A stretch of DNA of 64,000 nucleotides. It comes from Lolium rigidum (lineage: Eukaryota; Streptophyta; Magnoliopsida; Poales; Poaceae). Under the pieces are notes generated by a model that was not told where the DNA came from, ran no database searches, and saw only the letters and a list, made by a program, of their open reading frames with translations. The translations under genes were made by a program, and so were the position numbers. The stretch spans positions 95,087,276 through 95,151,275 of the forward strand of contig NC_061508.1 in the NCBI RefSeq assembly GCF_022539505.1, read 5' to 3'. Shown here one piece after another: positions 24,138 through 35,361 of the stretch. Each line of letters opens with the position of its first letter. Within the stretch, counting starts at the first letter, position 1.

Positions 24138-25928
24138 CTAGCAAAAGTGCCCATGCGTTGCAACGGGATAAGAATAACTGGACATGCCACTCGATACCGC
24201 ATCATCCAAAATGATGCTAATATTACCGAGTGCTAGATGGAACAGTTGTAGGCATTCCACACATCGTCCTATATGAGTCAGCGGGGTGCTTCTCATACTC
24301 ATCCCGGCATCCCCATTCATCAGCGGAAATAGCGAGAGATACTCTAGCGTCACCTGGGGACCCCACAAGTATATTTAACAATTAATTATAAAGCACTTGG
24401 ATCAAGATTTCGAAGTATACCCATGAATAAAGGAAAGTTCCAACAAAAAAATCGATCCAACATTAAAACGATAATTATTGAGGTGTGTTTCATGTCTAAA
24501 ATTCAATGTTCCTTCAAAGACATTACATTTAATATTTGCAACAATGAATTTTTTTTATGTCTGGACCAATTGGTGAAGCAAAGTAACAAAATAAAACATG
24601 CATGTGTATATATGTTTATATCACATCTTGTTCATGAATAAAAAATGAAATTCAAGAACAAAAGCTGAAAGTACCTAGATCTATTTTTCTTAACAATGAT
24701 TTAATATTCCACACAAAAATCTTGGTGGGAAAACCAGTTCACATTTTAAAAAAATGATCTGGAAAGATAGGGATCAAGAAAAATAAACCAACCGTCATGC
24801 TTTTTTTGTTGATCTATCATCCCATCATGATCATGCATCGCCAACGCTCTAGAGGTAGCAGTGCCTGAATACTCAAAAAGATGGTGTCATTGAATAAAAT
24901 CCGGCCGGGTGTGCCGCGTGTAGCTTCCCAAATCTGATGCAACTATAGGGAGAGAGACCTTCATGTCCAGTGAAATAGGCCCTGTGTAATTGTTGCTACA
25001 GGCCACGCTTGTCATGAAGTTCATGCCAGCCAGCGGCGTCCGAGCTTCTGATCTCTCGCTGTCCAGGGAAGAGTGCGCAGGCTTCCCAGTAATTCGCCAT
25101 GGACCAGCGTTATTAGATTGGATGAGCCAATAAGTAAGGAAGAGAATGCGTCGATCTGATGACCAGCGTTATTAGATTGGATGAGCCAATAAGTAAGGAA
25201 GAGAAGGCGTCGATCTGATTGAGCTTAGCCCCGCCGCACGCGAGTTTTTTTAAGAGTACGCGAGTTGCCAGAGCACGCTCATGGCAAAGTCTGTCTTATC
25301 CCTTATCCCTGGCTGCCTATGCGAGCTCCATTGCTGGCGGTTGGCCTTTGTCCAGTCGTTAGGTAGGGGTTTCCCTTGATCGGTCGCGATGGTGGGGGTT
25401 TTACTTTCGATTTTTTAGGTCTGTGACCTCATATTCTCCATGCCTGCGATCAGCGAGATTTTGATTAGAGCCGGCCAGCCGGGGCACGGCTAATTGAAAT
25501 AGGTACCGCAGACAGCCGGCTGGCTCTCGCTGTTGCTCATGCGCAAATCCTGTATGGCGAGGCTCCCCAGACATGCGGCGTCAGATTCTTCATGGATCTA
25601 TCAGAATCAGGATGGGAGGCGCTGAATTTCAGAGGTCGCATGTCGCTCAGGTTCCGGTCAGATTGGCTAGAGCCGCCCGAAAAAGCGACCCGAAATTCAT
25701 CTTGATCTGATCCTCTCTCTCCTCGACGAAGAATCCCTCGCAGAAGTCGATCGACTCCCGACTCGGCGGCGAAGATCGTGTTGATCAATGGATACCGATG
25801 TATATATATGAGCCAGCGATGTGACAGGAGTATTTGATTCGAGCCGGACTCTGCAATCTGCTTTGAGAACACGCTTCACTTTTAATTAATCGTTCGAGCT
25901 GGACTTGTAATAATGCATTAAGGAGAGA
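24138..25928 (-). mobile_element. Helitron, reverse orientation, tandem partner
   Basis: On the minus strand the 3' end reads hairpin (CCGT-T-GC, loop AAC, GC-ATGG), GGCACTTTTG, CTAG at 24138, then T. The proposed 5' end is TCTCTCCTTAATG starting at 25928. The interior is non-coding to my eye, with a 59-bp tandem duplication at 25102-25219. The 5' end directly follows the CTAG of the next Helitron, so the two are head-to-tail. Confidence 0.5.
25102..25219. repeat. 59-bp tandem duplication
   Basis: GACCAGCGTTATTAGATTGG and the following bases to GTCGATCTGAT occur twice in direct succession with about one difference. Confidence 0.85.
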
Positions 25929-26508
25929 CTAGCAGAAGTGCCCGTGCGTTGCACCGGAGAGCACCAAAAGTTGATACAATTAATTTTTATTAACAAAACT
26001 TAACCTTAAAAAATTAATTACTGGAGTTCCAATTTTCTTGACAGGACTTGTCTACAGAAAATATATCTTGATAGGTTTTTGTTTTGTTTTGAATTCCAAT
26101 AGGGGAAAAGATTAAGAAGAAACAGATATGGCCAACATTTTCTTCATGGTTTATTTATATTTACATATAGTCAAAAGTAAGAGCATGTCGTGACTACTCA
26201 AGGAGCCCAGTACGATTAACCTCCGCGTGATCAAGTGTCAATTAATCTCACAATTAGAGAAATGTGAAAAAATTGTCTTCTATTAGTTCATCATATTTAG
26301 CCCAATATGAAAGCTCCAAAAATGTTGAAAGAAAAATATAATTAGCCTCTTTGTTTACTCATACAATCTTTGTGGTAGTTGATTAGGTACTTATAAAAAT
26401 TTACACCTTTTTTCTCAACATGGAACGAGGATGTAGCCTATCTCGTTTCCTTTATTTCAGCCCAAATAGAAACATATCCCAGCCGTTTTCTATATCTATA
26501 CTTCTATA
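25929..26508 (-). mobile_element. Helitron 3' end, reverse orientation, 5' end missing
   Basis: CTAG at 25929-25932 on the minus strand is preceded by GGGCACTTCTG and a GC-AAC-GC-ACGG hairpin, as in the other copies. Sequence to the right is AT-rich and non-coding and ends where a forward Helitron begins at 26509. No 5' terminus of its own was found. Confidence 0.5.
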
Positions 26509-27953
26509 TCTATACTACTATTAAACAAGCGAACTTGAACTTTCTTATGACCACCCTTTGATTGTACACGGCCTTGTTATCACCGTCAGATTACCCCCTT
26601 AATCAGATATAACGGCTTAAATTAACTTGATTGGATCCCTGTGTGCACTTAACAATTTGTTTGGCGGAAGACAGACGAAAACTTCCGCCGTAGCCGCAGT
26701 CAGCTCCCGAGGAAAGAGGGGAAAATAACTCCCTCAATCTCACACGATCTCCATTCTTGGGACGCAGTGCCCCCGCCGCCTCCTATCCCCACGGCTCCCC
26801 GTGCTACGCCGCCTCCTCTCCAGACACCGCCGTTCAATACGACGCATCCTGATGGCATGCGCGCCCGCCGTCGTGCTGCCTTGGGCGCCTCCTCCACGAC
26901 CTATGGTCAGGTGGAGAGGGACGCCGTCGGCTTCATCGCTTTCGTGGCACCCCCCAGCCTGGCCAACAACCCGATACCCTCTCTACATCTGGTCCGCACC
27001 TTCGGGTCCGCCCCACGGTCGCGTTCGTAACCCATGGCGGCTCCGCTGGGGAGGGCAGCGCGGGGGACTGTCTCGGGCTCTCGGCTTCTTCTGGGAGTTC
27101 AACGCCTGCTGTCGTCGCTAGCTGGTGGTGCTTCTCCGCGTATAAGCTGCGGCAGTGCGGCTTGCAGGGGCGCCCAGCGGCTTACGGTTAAATCCCGACG
27201 TGGACGGCGATGGGGAGGATGGTTGGAAGGTCACGGGGAATTTCGCGCTGGGAGACATTGCCGTGACGCGACGCACCATCGGAATCACCATCAGACATCG
27301 CGCGTGGGCAGCCAGCAGCAGCAAGGTCAAAGCTGGAGGTCGAAGGTGATATAGTAAGCGGTGGACGGGTGGAGATTGTATTCTCCGGTGATTGCCCCCC
27401 CACTGCATTTCTTCTTTTGCGTCAATCCCTCGTGACAAGGTAGTACGCATCCACTGACCTCAACATGCTTGCGACGATAGTGAGATTCCTGATTCAATCC
27501 TTTTGCTGGCATTGTGGCACAGGTACAGGGACTGCAAGAGGCACTGGCAGCGGGAAAAATGAACAGGATGTTCGAATTTTAATTCAGCTGTCGAAGAAAA
27601 TACTGGAGAATTTTAATTCGTGCACGAACGAAGCTTACATGGGCACCAAAATGCTAGCACGAGGTGCAGGCTGGCATAATAGATTTATATATGAGATAAT
27701 GAGCTATTCGACGAAGCTACAGGATGTTTCAGTTGTTAGTTCAGCAAAACAAGCATTATTCTAATGGCAAAGATTTACTGATAATGTATAAGAATTTTGA
27801 AGTTGTTGGTAATATTTTATGAGCCCAATTACTACTGTTCTACTATAAATAGTTTTCAGAATTAAATGTAGTTGTAACATGGAAATATTGCATGCTTTAG
27901 TAATTTTTATGATTCCTTTGTTTTTGACGTGCATGCACGTACACGTTTACTAG
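26509..27953 (+). mobile_element. Helitron with captured GC-rich sequence
   Basis: The 5' end TCTATACTACTATTAAAC follows an A (26508). The 3' end has a hairpin ACGTGC-AT-GCACGT (27927-27940), nine bases, then CTAG (27950-27953) and T. This satisfies the Helitron rule of TC...hairpin...CTRR between A and T. A GC-rich block at 26690-27350 contrasts with AT-rich sides and looks exon-like, but the open frames in it are short and I recognise no protein. Its 3' hairpin differs from that of the other Helitrons here. Confidence 0.55.
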
Positions 27954-27989
27954 TAGTAAAAAAATATAGGAGAAGACCTCCCACCCGGT

Positions 27990-28352
27990 CAGGCCCAGCT
28001 AGCCCAACCGGAGGCCACCTAAGCCCCACATGTAACCCTAGTGACGAAAACCGGTGCCCCTTGTATTTTTCCACTCCACCCCAGCCGTCGGACATTTGCA
28101 AAAATCCCCTGCTCTCTCCTGTTTTTCGTTCCAGTCCTCCCACCACCACTCTCTCTGCTCACGCGAGGAGAGGCCCGAGTCCCCGTCGCCCTCCTTCAGT
28201 CCTTTCCTCATCGATCCCGTCCTGACCACGCCATGAGGATAGCGCCGTCGCCTCCCCATCTCCTGGCCGCGCGTCCATGTCTCCTCCTCCGCTCCGCGGT
28301 GCTCGACTCCACGACGCTCCCCGGCCTCAGGCGTCCCTACACCTTCCTGTAA
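27990..28352 (+). pseudogene. gene 5' fragment with short leader peptide
   Basis: A pyrimidine-rich stretch (28060-28230) like a plant 5' leader precedes an ATG at 28233, followed by 39 codons to a TAA at 28350. The peptide is rich in Arg, Leu, Ser and Pro with few acidic residues, as in an organelle-targeting presequence. Nothing recognisable follows, so this may be a first exon and promoter carried here by a mobile element. Product unknown. Confidence 0.3.
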
Positions 28353-28379
28353 CATTCCTTAACCCCCGCTTGTCCCCAG

Positions 28380-29870
28380 CCTCGCGCGTGGTCCGATGAG
28401 GGCGCATTGCGCGGCTGGTCGGCCCTCCCCTCGCCAGTCTCGTATGGACGCGCGTTGCGAGTTACGGTCTGGCACGTCATGGATGGGCGGAAGCTGTGGG
28501 GCGAGGTCGTGCGGGCCTTGGCAGGGCGAAGCGTGGGTGGGCGGTGGGCGGCGTTGACCAGCTGCTGGCCGAGGCGAGCGGAGGTGTTGTGTGCGGGGAC
28601 GGGAGAACCAGGCGCGTGGGCCAGGTGGCGGAGGAGTGTGTAGGTGGTGGCCGGGCAAAAAGAAAAACTAAACAAACCGATACCGTGGCGTTTTTATGTA
28701 TTCTAAGTTTGTCGCATTAATCAACCATAGTTAGGTGTGCTTTTATTAGCTGATCTACCCACCGATTCGATCTCGCTACACCGTACATGAGGCAGTACCA
28801 CATCAATATACCGTTGGCATTGATGGTTAAATTAATTCAGTTTAATTGTATTACAAAAGTTATCCCCAAATAAACTCTAATTTACATGGTACCAAGATGT
28901 GATATTAAAATATGTAAACAAAACACAATGGCTCACAGGAAGGATGCGACGCCTCCTACTATGCCACTCATTTTCTTCTTATCCTTTCACCTAAGGAGGC
29001 CGTACAGAACAGGGCGCTCGAAAAGCTCCCTGAACTCCACTACTCCCATGTCCCATCCGATTTAGCGTCGCTGCGTTCAATCTCTTCCAGGCGGCTTGCT
29101 TTCCTGAGATTTCCTTCCTGCCTCTTTAATTTGTTTTCGTTTCCTTCTTCCCTCTTTAGGGTCGCTGGAGGTCGCCGCCAATCGCGGCGGTTTCTTTTTT
29201 TGCAATTTCTCCTTTGATTTGCTTTCCTGAGATTTTTCCTTCCTCCCTCTTTAATTTGTTTTCGTTTCCTTCCTCATGCCACCAGCCCTTGCAATTCCTC
29301 TTTTAAATCCGCTCCCACATTACATCTTTATGTTGCTGGTAATGGCTTGTTTCAATTCAGAAAACGTACGGATATAAAGTGGTGGGATTTCTTATACGGG
29401 GGCGAGGTGGGACTATATGTAGGTGTAGAGTCAGATTGATAATTTGTTCCGTGTTGGTAAATCGTCCTGATTGTTTCTTTTGCTCGTTAATTGGGTCGTT
29501 CGTTCCGCAGCCTAACCCAAGAACGACGCCCACAGCGCCCGCCGCCCCGATGCGCACCACCGCCCCCTTCGTTCCCCAAAGATTTTTCCCTGCCCAATCT
29601 CTCCCATTCCAATTTCTTGCATGCCGGGGCGGCGGCGTCCCGTTCCTACCGCCTGTGCGTGCGCGCGTGCTCGCCGTCCTCATTTCCTTCTGCTGCCACG
29701 CGTGCCTGTCCTTCGTCGGCGCTGCTGCTGAGACGAGAGGCCGCCGATTTCCGCCGCCGTACGGAGGGAGTTCCCGCGCCACAGATGTGTTGGGTCGAAT
29801 CAAACTATATCTGCCGCCTCTTAGTCCTAGCCCAGGGGCTGCGCCAGGAAGTGGAAGTATAGAGATGGTA
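28380..29870. other. mixed sequence with exon-like GC-rich blocks and a direct repeat
   Basis: GC-rich parts at 28380-28640 and 29500-29860 have open frames without recognisable domains. A direct repeat of about 50 bp (GCTTTCCTGAGATT...CTTTAATTTGTTTTCGTTTC) occurs at about 29095 and 29219, 124 bp apart. No complete gene is visible. The stretch ends in a gap. Confidence 0.35.
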
Positions 29871-29970
29871 NNNNNNNNNNNNNNNNNNNNNNNNNNNNNN
29901 NNNNNNNNNNNNNNNNNNNNNNNNNNNNNNNNNNNNNNNNNNNNNNNNNNNNNNNNNNNNNNNNNNNNNN
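29871..29970. other. assembly gap, 100 N
   Basis: Exactly 100 undetermined bases between a GC-rich unidentified block and the inside of a gypsy element. Confidence 0.98.
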
Positions 29971-30141
29971 CGCCATCAACTATTTTTTGTTGGATATCAT
30001 GTGAGTTGCTATGCATGTCCGTCTTGTCTGAAGCAAGAGAGATCTACCACCTTCATGGTTGGAGCATGCATATTGTTAGAGAAGAACTTTGGGCCGCTAA
30101 CTAAAGCCATGATTCATGGTGGAAGTTTCAGTTTGGACATA

Positions 30142-30379
30142 CTCCCTCTGTTCTGATTTAGTCTACATTCTAGAAAAATTGAGACAAATTAGTAGTGCAT
30201 TTATTAGTACTACTTAGATATTTGAACAACCAATTCAAGTTACATTGAAAATAACAACATCCAATAAAAAGAGTAAAACCACCTCGTTTTCAGTGTTGTT
30301 GTTGATTAAAAGCTAGAATGTAGAGTATTTCAGAACAAATTTTGGGGCTAGAATGTAGACTATTTCAGAACGGAGGGAG
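30142..30379. mobile_element. Stowaway (Tc1/Mariner-type) MITE
   Basis: Starts CTCCCTCTGTTCTGATTTAG and ends with the inverse AGAACGGAGGGAG, flanked by TA (30140-30141, 30380-30381). 238 bp, no coding. The right half contains a second copy of the GCTAGAATGTAGA...TATTTCAGAAC arm. Confidence 0.85.
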
Positions 30380-31255
30380 TATATCCTCAATCTCATATGA
30401 GGATAAAAATTGTTGCCACATGCTTATGCATTAAAGAGGAGTCCATTATCTGTTGTCCATGTTGTCCCGGTATGGATGTCTAAGTTGAGAATAATCAAAA
30501 GCGAGAAATCCAAAATGCGAGCTTTCTCCTTAGACCTTTGTACGGGCGGCATGGAGGTACCCCATTGTGACACTTGGTCAAAACATGTGCATTGCAAAGA
30601 TCCGGTAGTCCAAGTTAATTAGGACAAGGTGCGGGCACTATTAGTATACTATGCATGAGACTTGCAACTTGTAAGATATAATGTACATAACTCATATGCT
30701 TTATTACTACCGTTGACAAAATTGTTTCATGTTTTCAAAATAAAAGCTCTAGCACAAATATAGCAATCGATGCTTTCCTCTTTGAAGGACCATTCTCTTT
30801 ACTTTTATGTTGAGTCAGTTCACCTATTTCTCTCCACCTCAAGAAGCAAACACTTGTGTGAACCGTGCATTGATTCCTACATACTTGCATATTGTACTTG
30901 TTATATTACTCTATGTTGACAATTATCCATGAGATATACATGTTACAAGTTGAAAGCAACCGCTGAAACTTAATCTTCCTTTGTGTTGCTTCAATACCTT
31001 TACTTTGATTTATTGCTTTATGAGTTAACTCTTATGCAAGACTTATTAATACTTGTCTTGAAGTACTATTCATGAAAAGTCTTTGCTTTATGATTCACTT
31101 GTTTACTCATGTCATCACCATTGTTATGATCGCTGCATCCACTACATATGTTTACAAATAGTATGATCAAGGTTATGATGGCATATCACTTCAGAAATTA
31201 TCTTTGTTATCGTTTTACACTGCTCGGGACGAGCAGAACTAAGCTTGGGGATGCT

Positions 31256-32857
31256 TGATACGTCTCCGACGTATCGATAATTTCTTATGTTCTATGCCAT
31301 ATTATTGATGATACCTACATGTTTTATGCACACTTTATGTCATATTCGTGCATTTTCCGGAACTAACCTATTAACAAGATGTCGAAGTGCCGGTTCTGTT
31401 TTCTCGCTGTTTTTGGTTTCGTAAATCCTAGTAACGAAATATTCTCGGAATTGGACGAAACGAAGACCCGGGGCCCTATTTTTCCACGGAGCTTCCGGAA
31501 GATCGAAGAACACACGAAGTGGGGCCACGAGGTGGCCGGACTATAGGGCGGCGCGGCCCAAGCCCGGCCGCGCCGACCTATAGTGTGGGCCCCTCGTTAG
31601 CCCCCGACTCGCCCTTCCGCCTACTTAAAGCCTCCGTCGCGAAACCCCCGATGCGAAAAACCACGATACGGAAAACCTTACCGAGACGCCGTCGCCGCCG
31701 ATCCCATCTCGGGGGATTACGGAGATCTCCTCCGGCACCACTGCCGGAGAGGGGATTCATCTCCCGGAGGACTCTACACCGCCATGGTCGCCTCCCGGAG
31801 TGATGAGTGAGTAGTTCACCCCTGGACTATGGGTCCATAGCGGTAGCTAGATGGTTGTCTTCTCCTCATTGTGCTTCATTGTTGGATCTTGTGAGCTGCC
31901 TAACATGATCAAGATCATCTATCCGTAATTCTATATGTTGTGTTTGTCGGGATCCGATGGATAGAGAATACCATGTCATGTTAATTATCAAGTTATTATA
32001 CATGTGTTGTTTATGATCTTGCATGCTCTCCGTTTCTAGTAGAGGCTCTGGCCAAGTTTTTACTTTTAACTCCAAGAGGGAGTACTTATGCTCGATAGTG
32101 GGTTCATGCCTGCATTGACACCTGGGACAATGGATGAAAGTTCTAAGGTTGTGTTGTGCTGTTGCCACTAGGGATAAAACATTGGCGCTATGTCCGAGGA
32201 TGTAGTTGTTGATTACATTACGCACCATACTTAATGCAATTGTCCGTTGTTAGCAACTTAATACTCGGAGGGGTTCGGATGATAACCTCGAAGGTGGACT
32301 TTTTAGGCATAGATGCAGTTGGATGGCGGTCTATGTACTTTGTCGTAATGCCCAATTAAATCTCACTATACTTATCATGTCATGTATGTGCATTGTTATG
32401 CCCTCTCTATTTGTCAATTGCCCGATCGTAATTTGTTCACCCAACATGCTTTTATCTTATGGGAGAGACACCTCTAGTGAGCTGTGGACCCCGGTCCATT
32501 CTTTAATACTTGAAATACAAATCTGCTTGCAATACTTGTTTTTACTGTTTTCTCTGCAAACAATCATCTTCCACACAATACGGTTAATCCTTTGTTACGA
32601 GCAAGCCGGTGAGATTGACAACCTCACTTCGTTTCGTTGGGGCAAAGTACTTTGGTTGTGTTGTGCAGGTTCCACGTTGGCGCCGGAATCTACGGTGTTG
32701 CGCCGCACTACATCCCGCCGCCATCAACCTTCAACGTGCTTCTTGGCTCCTCCTGGTTCGATAAACCTTGGTTTCTTTCTGAGGGAAAACTTGCTGCTGT
32801 GCGCATCATACCTTCCTCTTGGGGTTGCCCAACGAACGTGTGAAATACACGCCATCA
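31256..32857 (+). repeat. 3' LTR of forward gypsy element
   Basis: Starts TGATACGTCTCCGACGTATC and ends CGCCATCA (1602 bp). Near-copy of the reverse LTR at 15325-16929. The 5 bases after it (ATGGT, 32858-32862) are the expected half of a target duplication; the other copy is not in view. Confidence 0.85.
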
Positions 32858-35361
32858 ATGGTAAAGACAATGACTTAAACAACTGAATCATATAGCAAAG
32901 ACTTTTCATGAATAGTACTTTCAAGACAAGCATCGGTAAGACTTGCACAGGAGTTAACTCATAAAGCAATAAATTCTTAGTAGAAAGCTTTGAAGCAACA
33001 CAAAGGAAGATATAAGTTTCAGCAGTTGCTTTCAACTTCAACATGTTTATCTCATGGATATGTCTCATGGATAATTGTCAACACAAAGTAATATGATGAA
33101 TGCAAGTAAGCAAGTATGTAGGAATCAATGCACACAGTTGACACAAGTGTTTGCTCCTAAGATAGAAGGAAGTAGGTAAACTGACTCAACATAAAGTAAA
33201 AGAATTGGGCCCTTCGCGAGAGGAAGCATGGATTACTTGTTTTTGTGCTAGAGCTTTTCATTTTGAAAACATAGAAACAATTTTGTCAACGGTAGTAATA
33301 ATTCATATGTGTTATGCATAAGATGTCCTATAAGTTGCAAGCCTCATGCATAGAGTACCAATAGTGCTCGCACCTTGTCCTAATTAGCTTGGATTTACAT
33401 GGATGATCATTGCATAACATATGTTTCAATCAAGTGTCACAAAGGGGTACCTCTATGTCACATGTACAAAGGTCCAAGGAGATAGATCGCATTTGATTTC
33501 TCGTTTTTGATAGATCTCAACTAAGGACATCCATACCGGGACAACATAGACCACAGATAATGGACTCCTCTTTAATGCTTAAGCATTCAACAACAGATAA
33601 TATTCTCATAAGAGATTTGAGGATTAATGTCCAAAACTGAAACTTCCACCATGATTCATGGCTTTAGTTAGCGGCCCAATGTTCTTCTCTAACAATATGC
33701 ATACTCAAACCATTTGATCATGATAAATCACCCTTACTTCGGACAAGACGAACATGTATAGCAACTCACATGATATTCAACAAAGGTGTAATAGTTGATG
33801 GCGTCCCCAGAAACATGGTTACCGCTCAACAAGCAACTTATAAGAAATAAGACACATAAGCTACATGTTCAATACCACAATCGCTTTTAAGGCTATTTTC
33901 CCATGAGCTATGTATTGCAAAGACAAGGAATGAAATTTTAAAGGTAGCACTCAAGTAATTTACTTTGGAATGGCAGAGAAATACCATGTAGTAGGTAGGT
34001 ATGGTGGACACAAATGGCATAGTTTTTGGCTCAAGGATTTGGATGCACGAGAAGTATTCCCTCTCAATACAAGACTTTGGCTAGCAAGGTTGTTTGAAGC
34101 AAACTCAAGTATAAACCGGTACAGCAAAACTTACATAAGAACATATTGCAAGCATTATAAGACTCTACACTGTCTTCCTTGTTGTTCAAACACTTCACCG
34201 GAAAATATCTAGACTTTAGAGAGACCAATCATGCAAACCAAATTTTAACAAGCTCTATGGTAGTTCTTCATTAATAGGTGCAAAGTACATGATGCAAGAG
34301 CTTAAACATGATATATTTGAGCAAAACAATTGCCAAGTGTCAAATTATTCAAGACAATATACCGATTACCACATGAAGCATTTTCTGTTTCCAACCAAAT
34401 AGCAATGAACGAAGCAGTTTCAACCTTCGTCATGAACATTAAAAGTAAAGCTAAGAACACCAGTGTTCATATGAACGAGCGGAGCGTGTCTCTCTCCCAC
34501 ATAAAGAATGCTAGGATCCGATTTTATTCAAACAAAAAACAAAAACAAAAACATACAGACGCTCCAAGTAAAGCACATAAGATGTGACGGAATAAAAATA
34601 TAGTTTCACTAGAGGTGACTCGATAAGTTGTCGATGAAGAAGGGGATGCCTTGGGCATCCCCAAGCTTAGATGCTTGAGTCTTCTTGAAATATGCGAGGA
34701 TGAACCACGGGGTCATCCCCAAGCTTAGAATTTTCACTCTTCTTGATCATATTGTATCATCCTCCTCTCTTGATCCTTGAAAACTTCCTCCACACCAAAC
34801 TCAAAACAAACTCATTAGAGAGTTAGTGCATAATTAAAAATTCACATGTTTAGAGAGGACACAATCATTCCTAACACTTCTGGATATTACCCAAAGCTAC
34901 TGAAAGTTAATGAAACAAAGAAATCCATCTAACACAGTAAAAGAGGCAATGTGAAATAAAAGGCAGAATCTGTCAAAACAGAACAGTCCGTAAAGACAAA
35001 TTTTTTAGAGGCACTTAACATGCTCAGATGAAAAAGCTCAAATTTAATGAAAGTTGCGTACATATCTGAGGATCACACACGAAAATTGGCAGATTTTTCT
35101 GAGTTACCTACAGAGAGGTCTACTCAAATTCGTGACAGCAAGAAATCTGTTTCTACGCAGTAATCCAAATCTAGTATTAACCTTACTATCAAAGACTTTA
35201 ATTGGCACAAAAATGCAATAAAATAAAGATAAAAAGAGGTTGCTACAGTAGTAAAAACTTCCAAGACACAATAAAACAGTAGCAAAATAAAAACATGGGT
35301 TATCTCCCAAGAAGTGCTTTCTTTATAGCCATTAAGATGGGCTCAATAATTTTAATGATGC

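Larger units (their letters stand above)
29971..32857 (+). mobile_element. gypsy retrotransposon with long LTR, forward, 3' half
   Basis: Begins inside the long non-coding 3' internal region (the same type as 12956-14440 and 32858-35300, opposite orientation). It carries a Stowaway MITE at 30142-30379, reaches a polypurine-type tract AAGCTTGGGGATGC just before the 3' LTR (31256-32857), and then abuts the internal region of another element. The 5' half is missing or in the gap. It lies in the middle of a reverse-oriented relative, so it inserted into that element. Confidence 0.7.

Noticed and set aside
29491..29862. 123-codon plus ORF as a real gene
   Set aside because: GC-rich with no recognisable motif, no clear start context and a gap right after; kept only as unidentified exon-like sequence.
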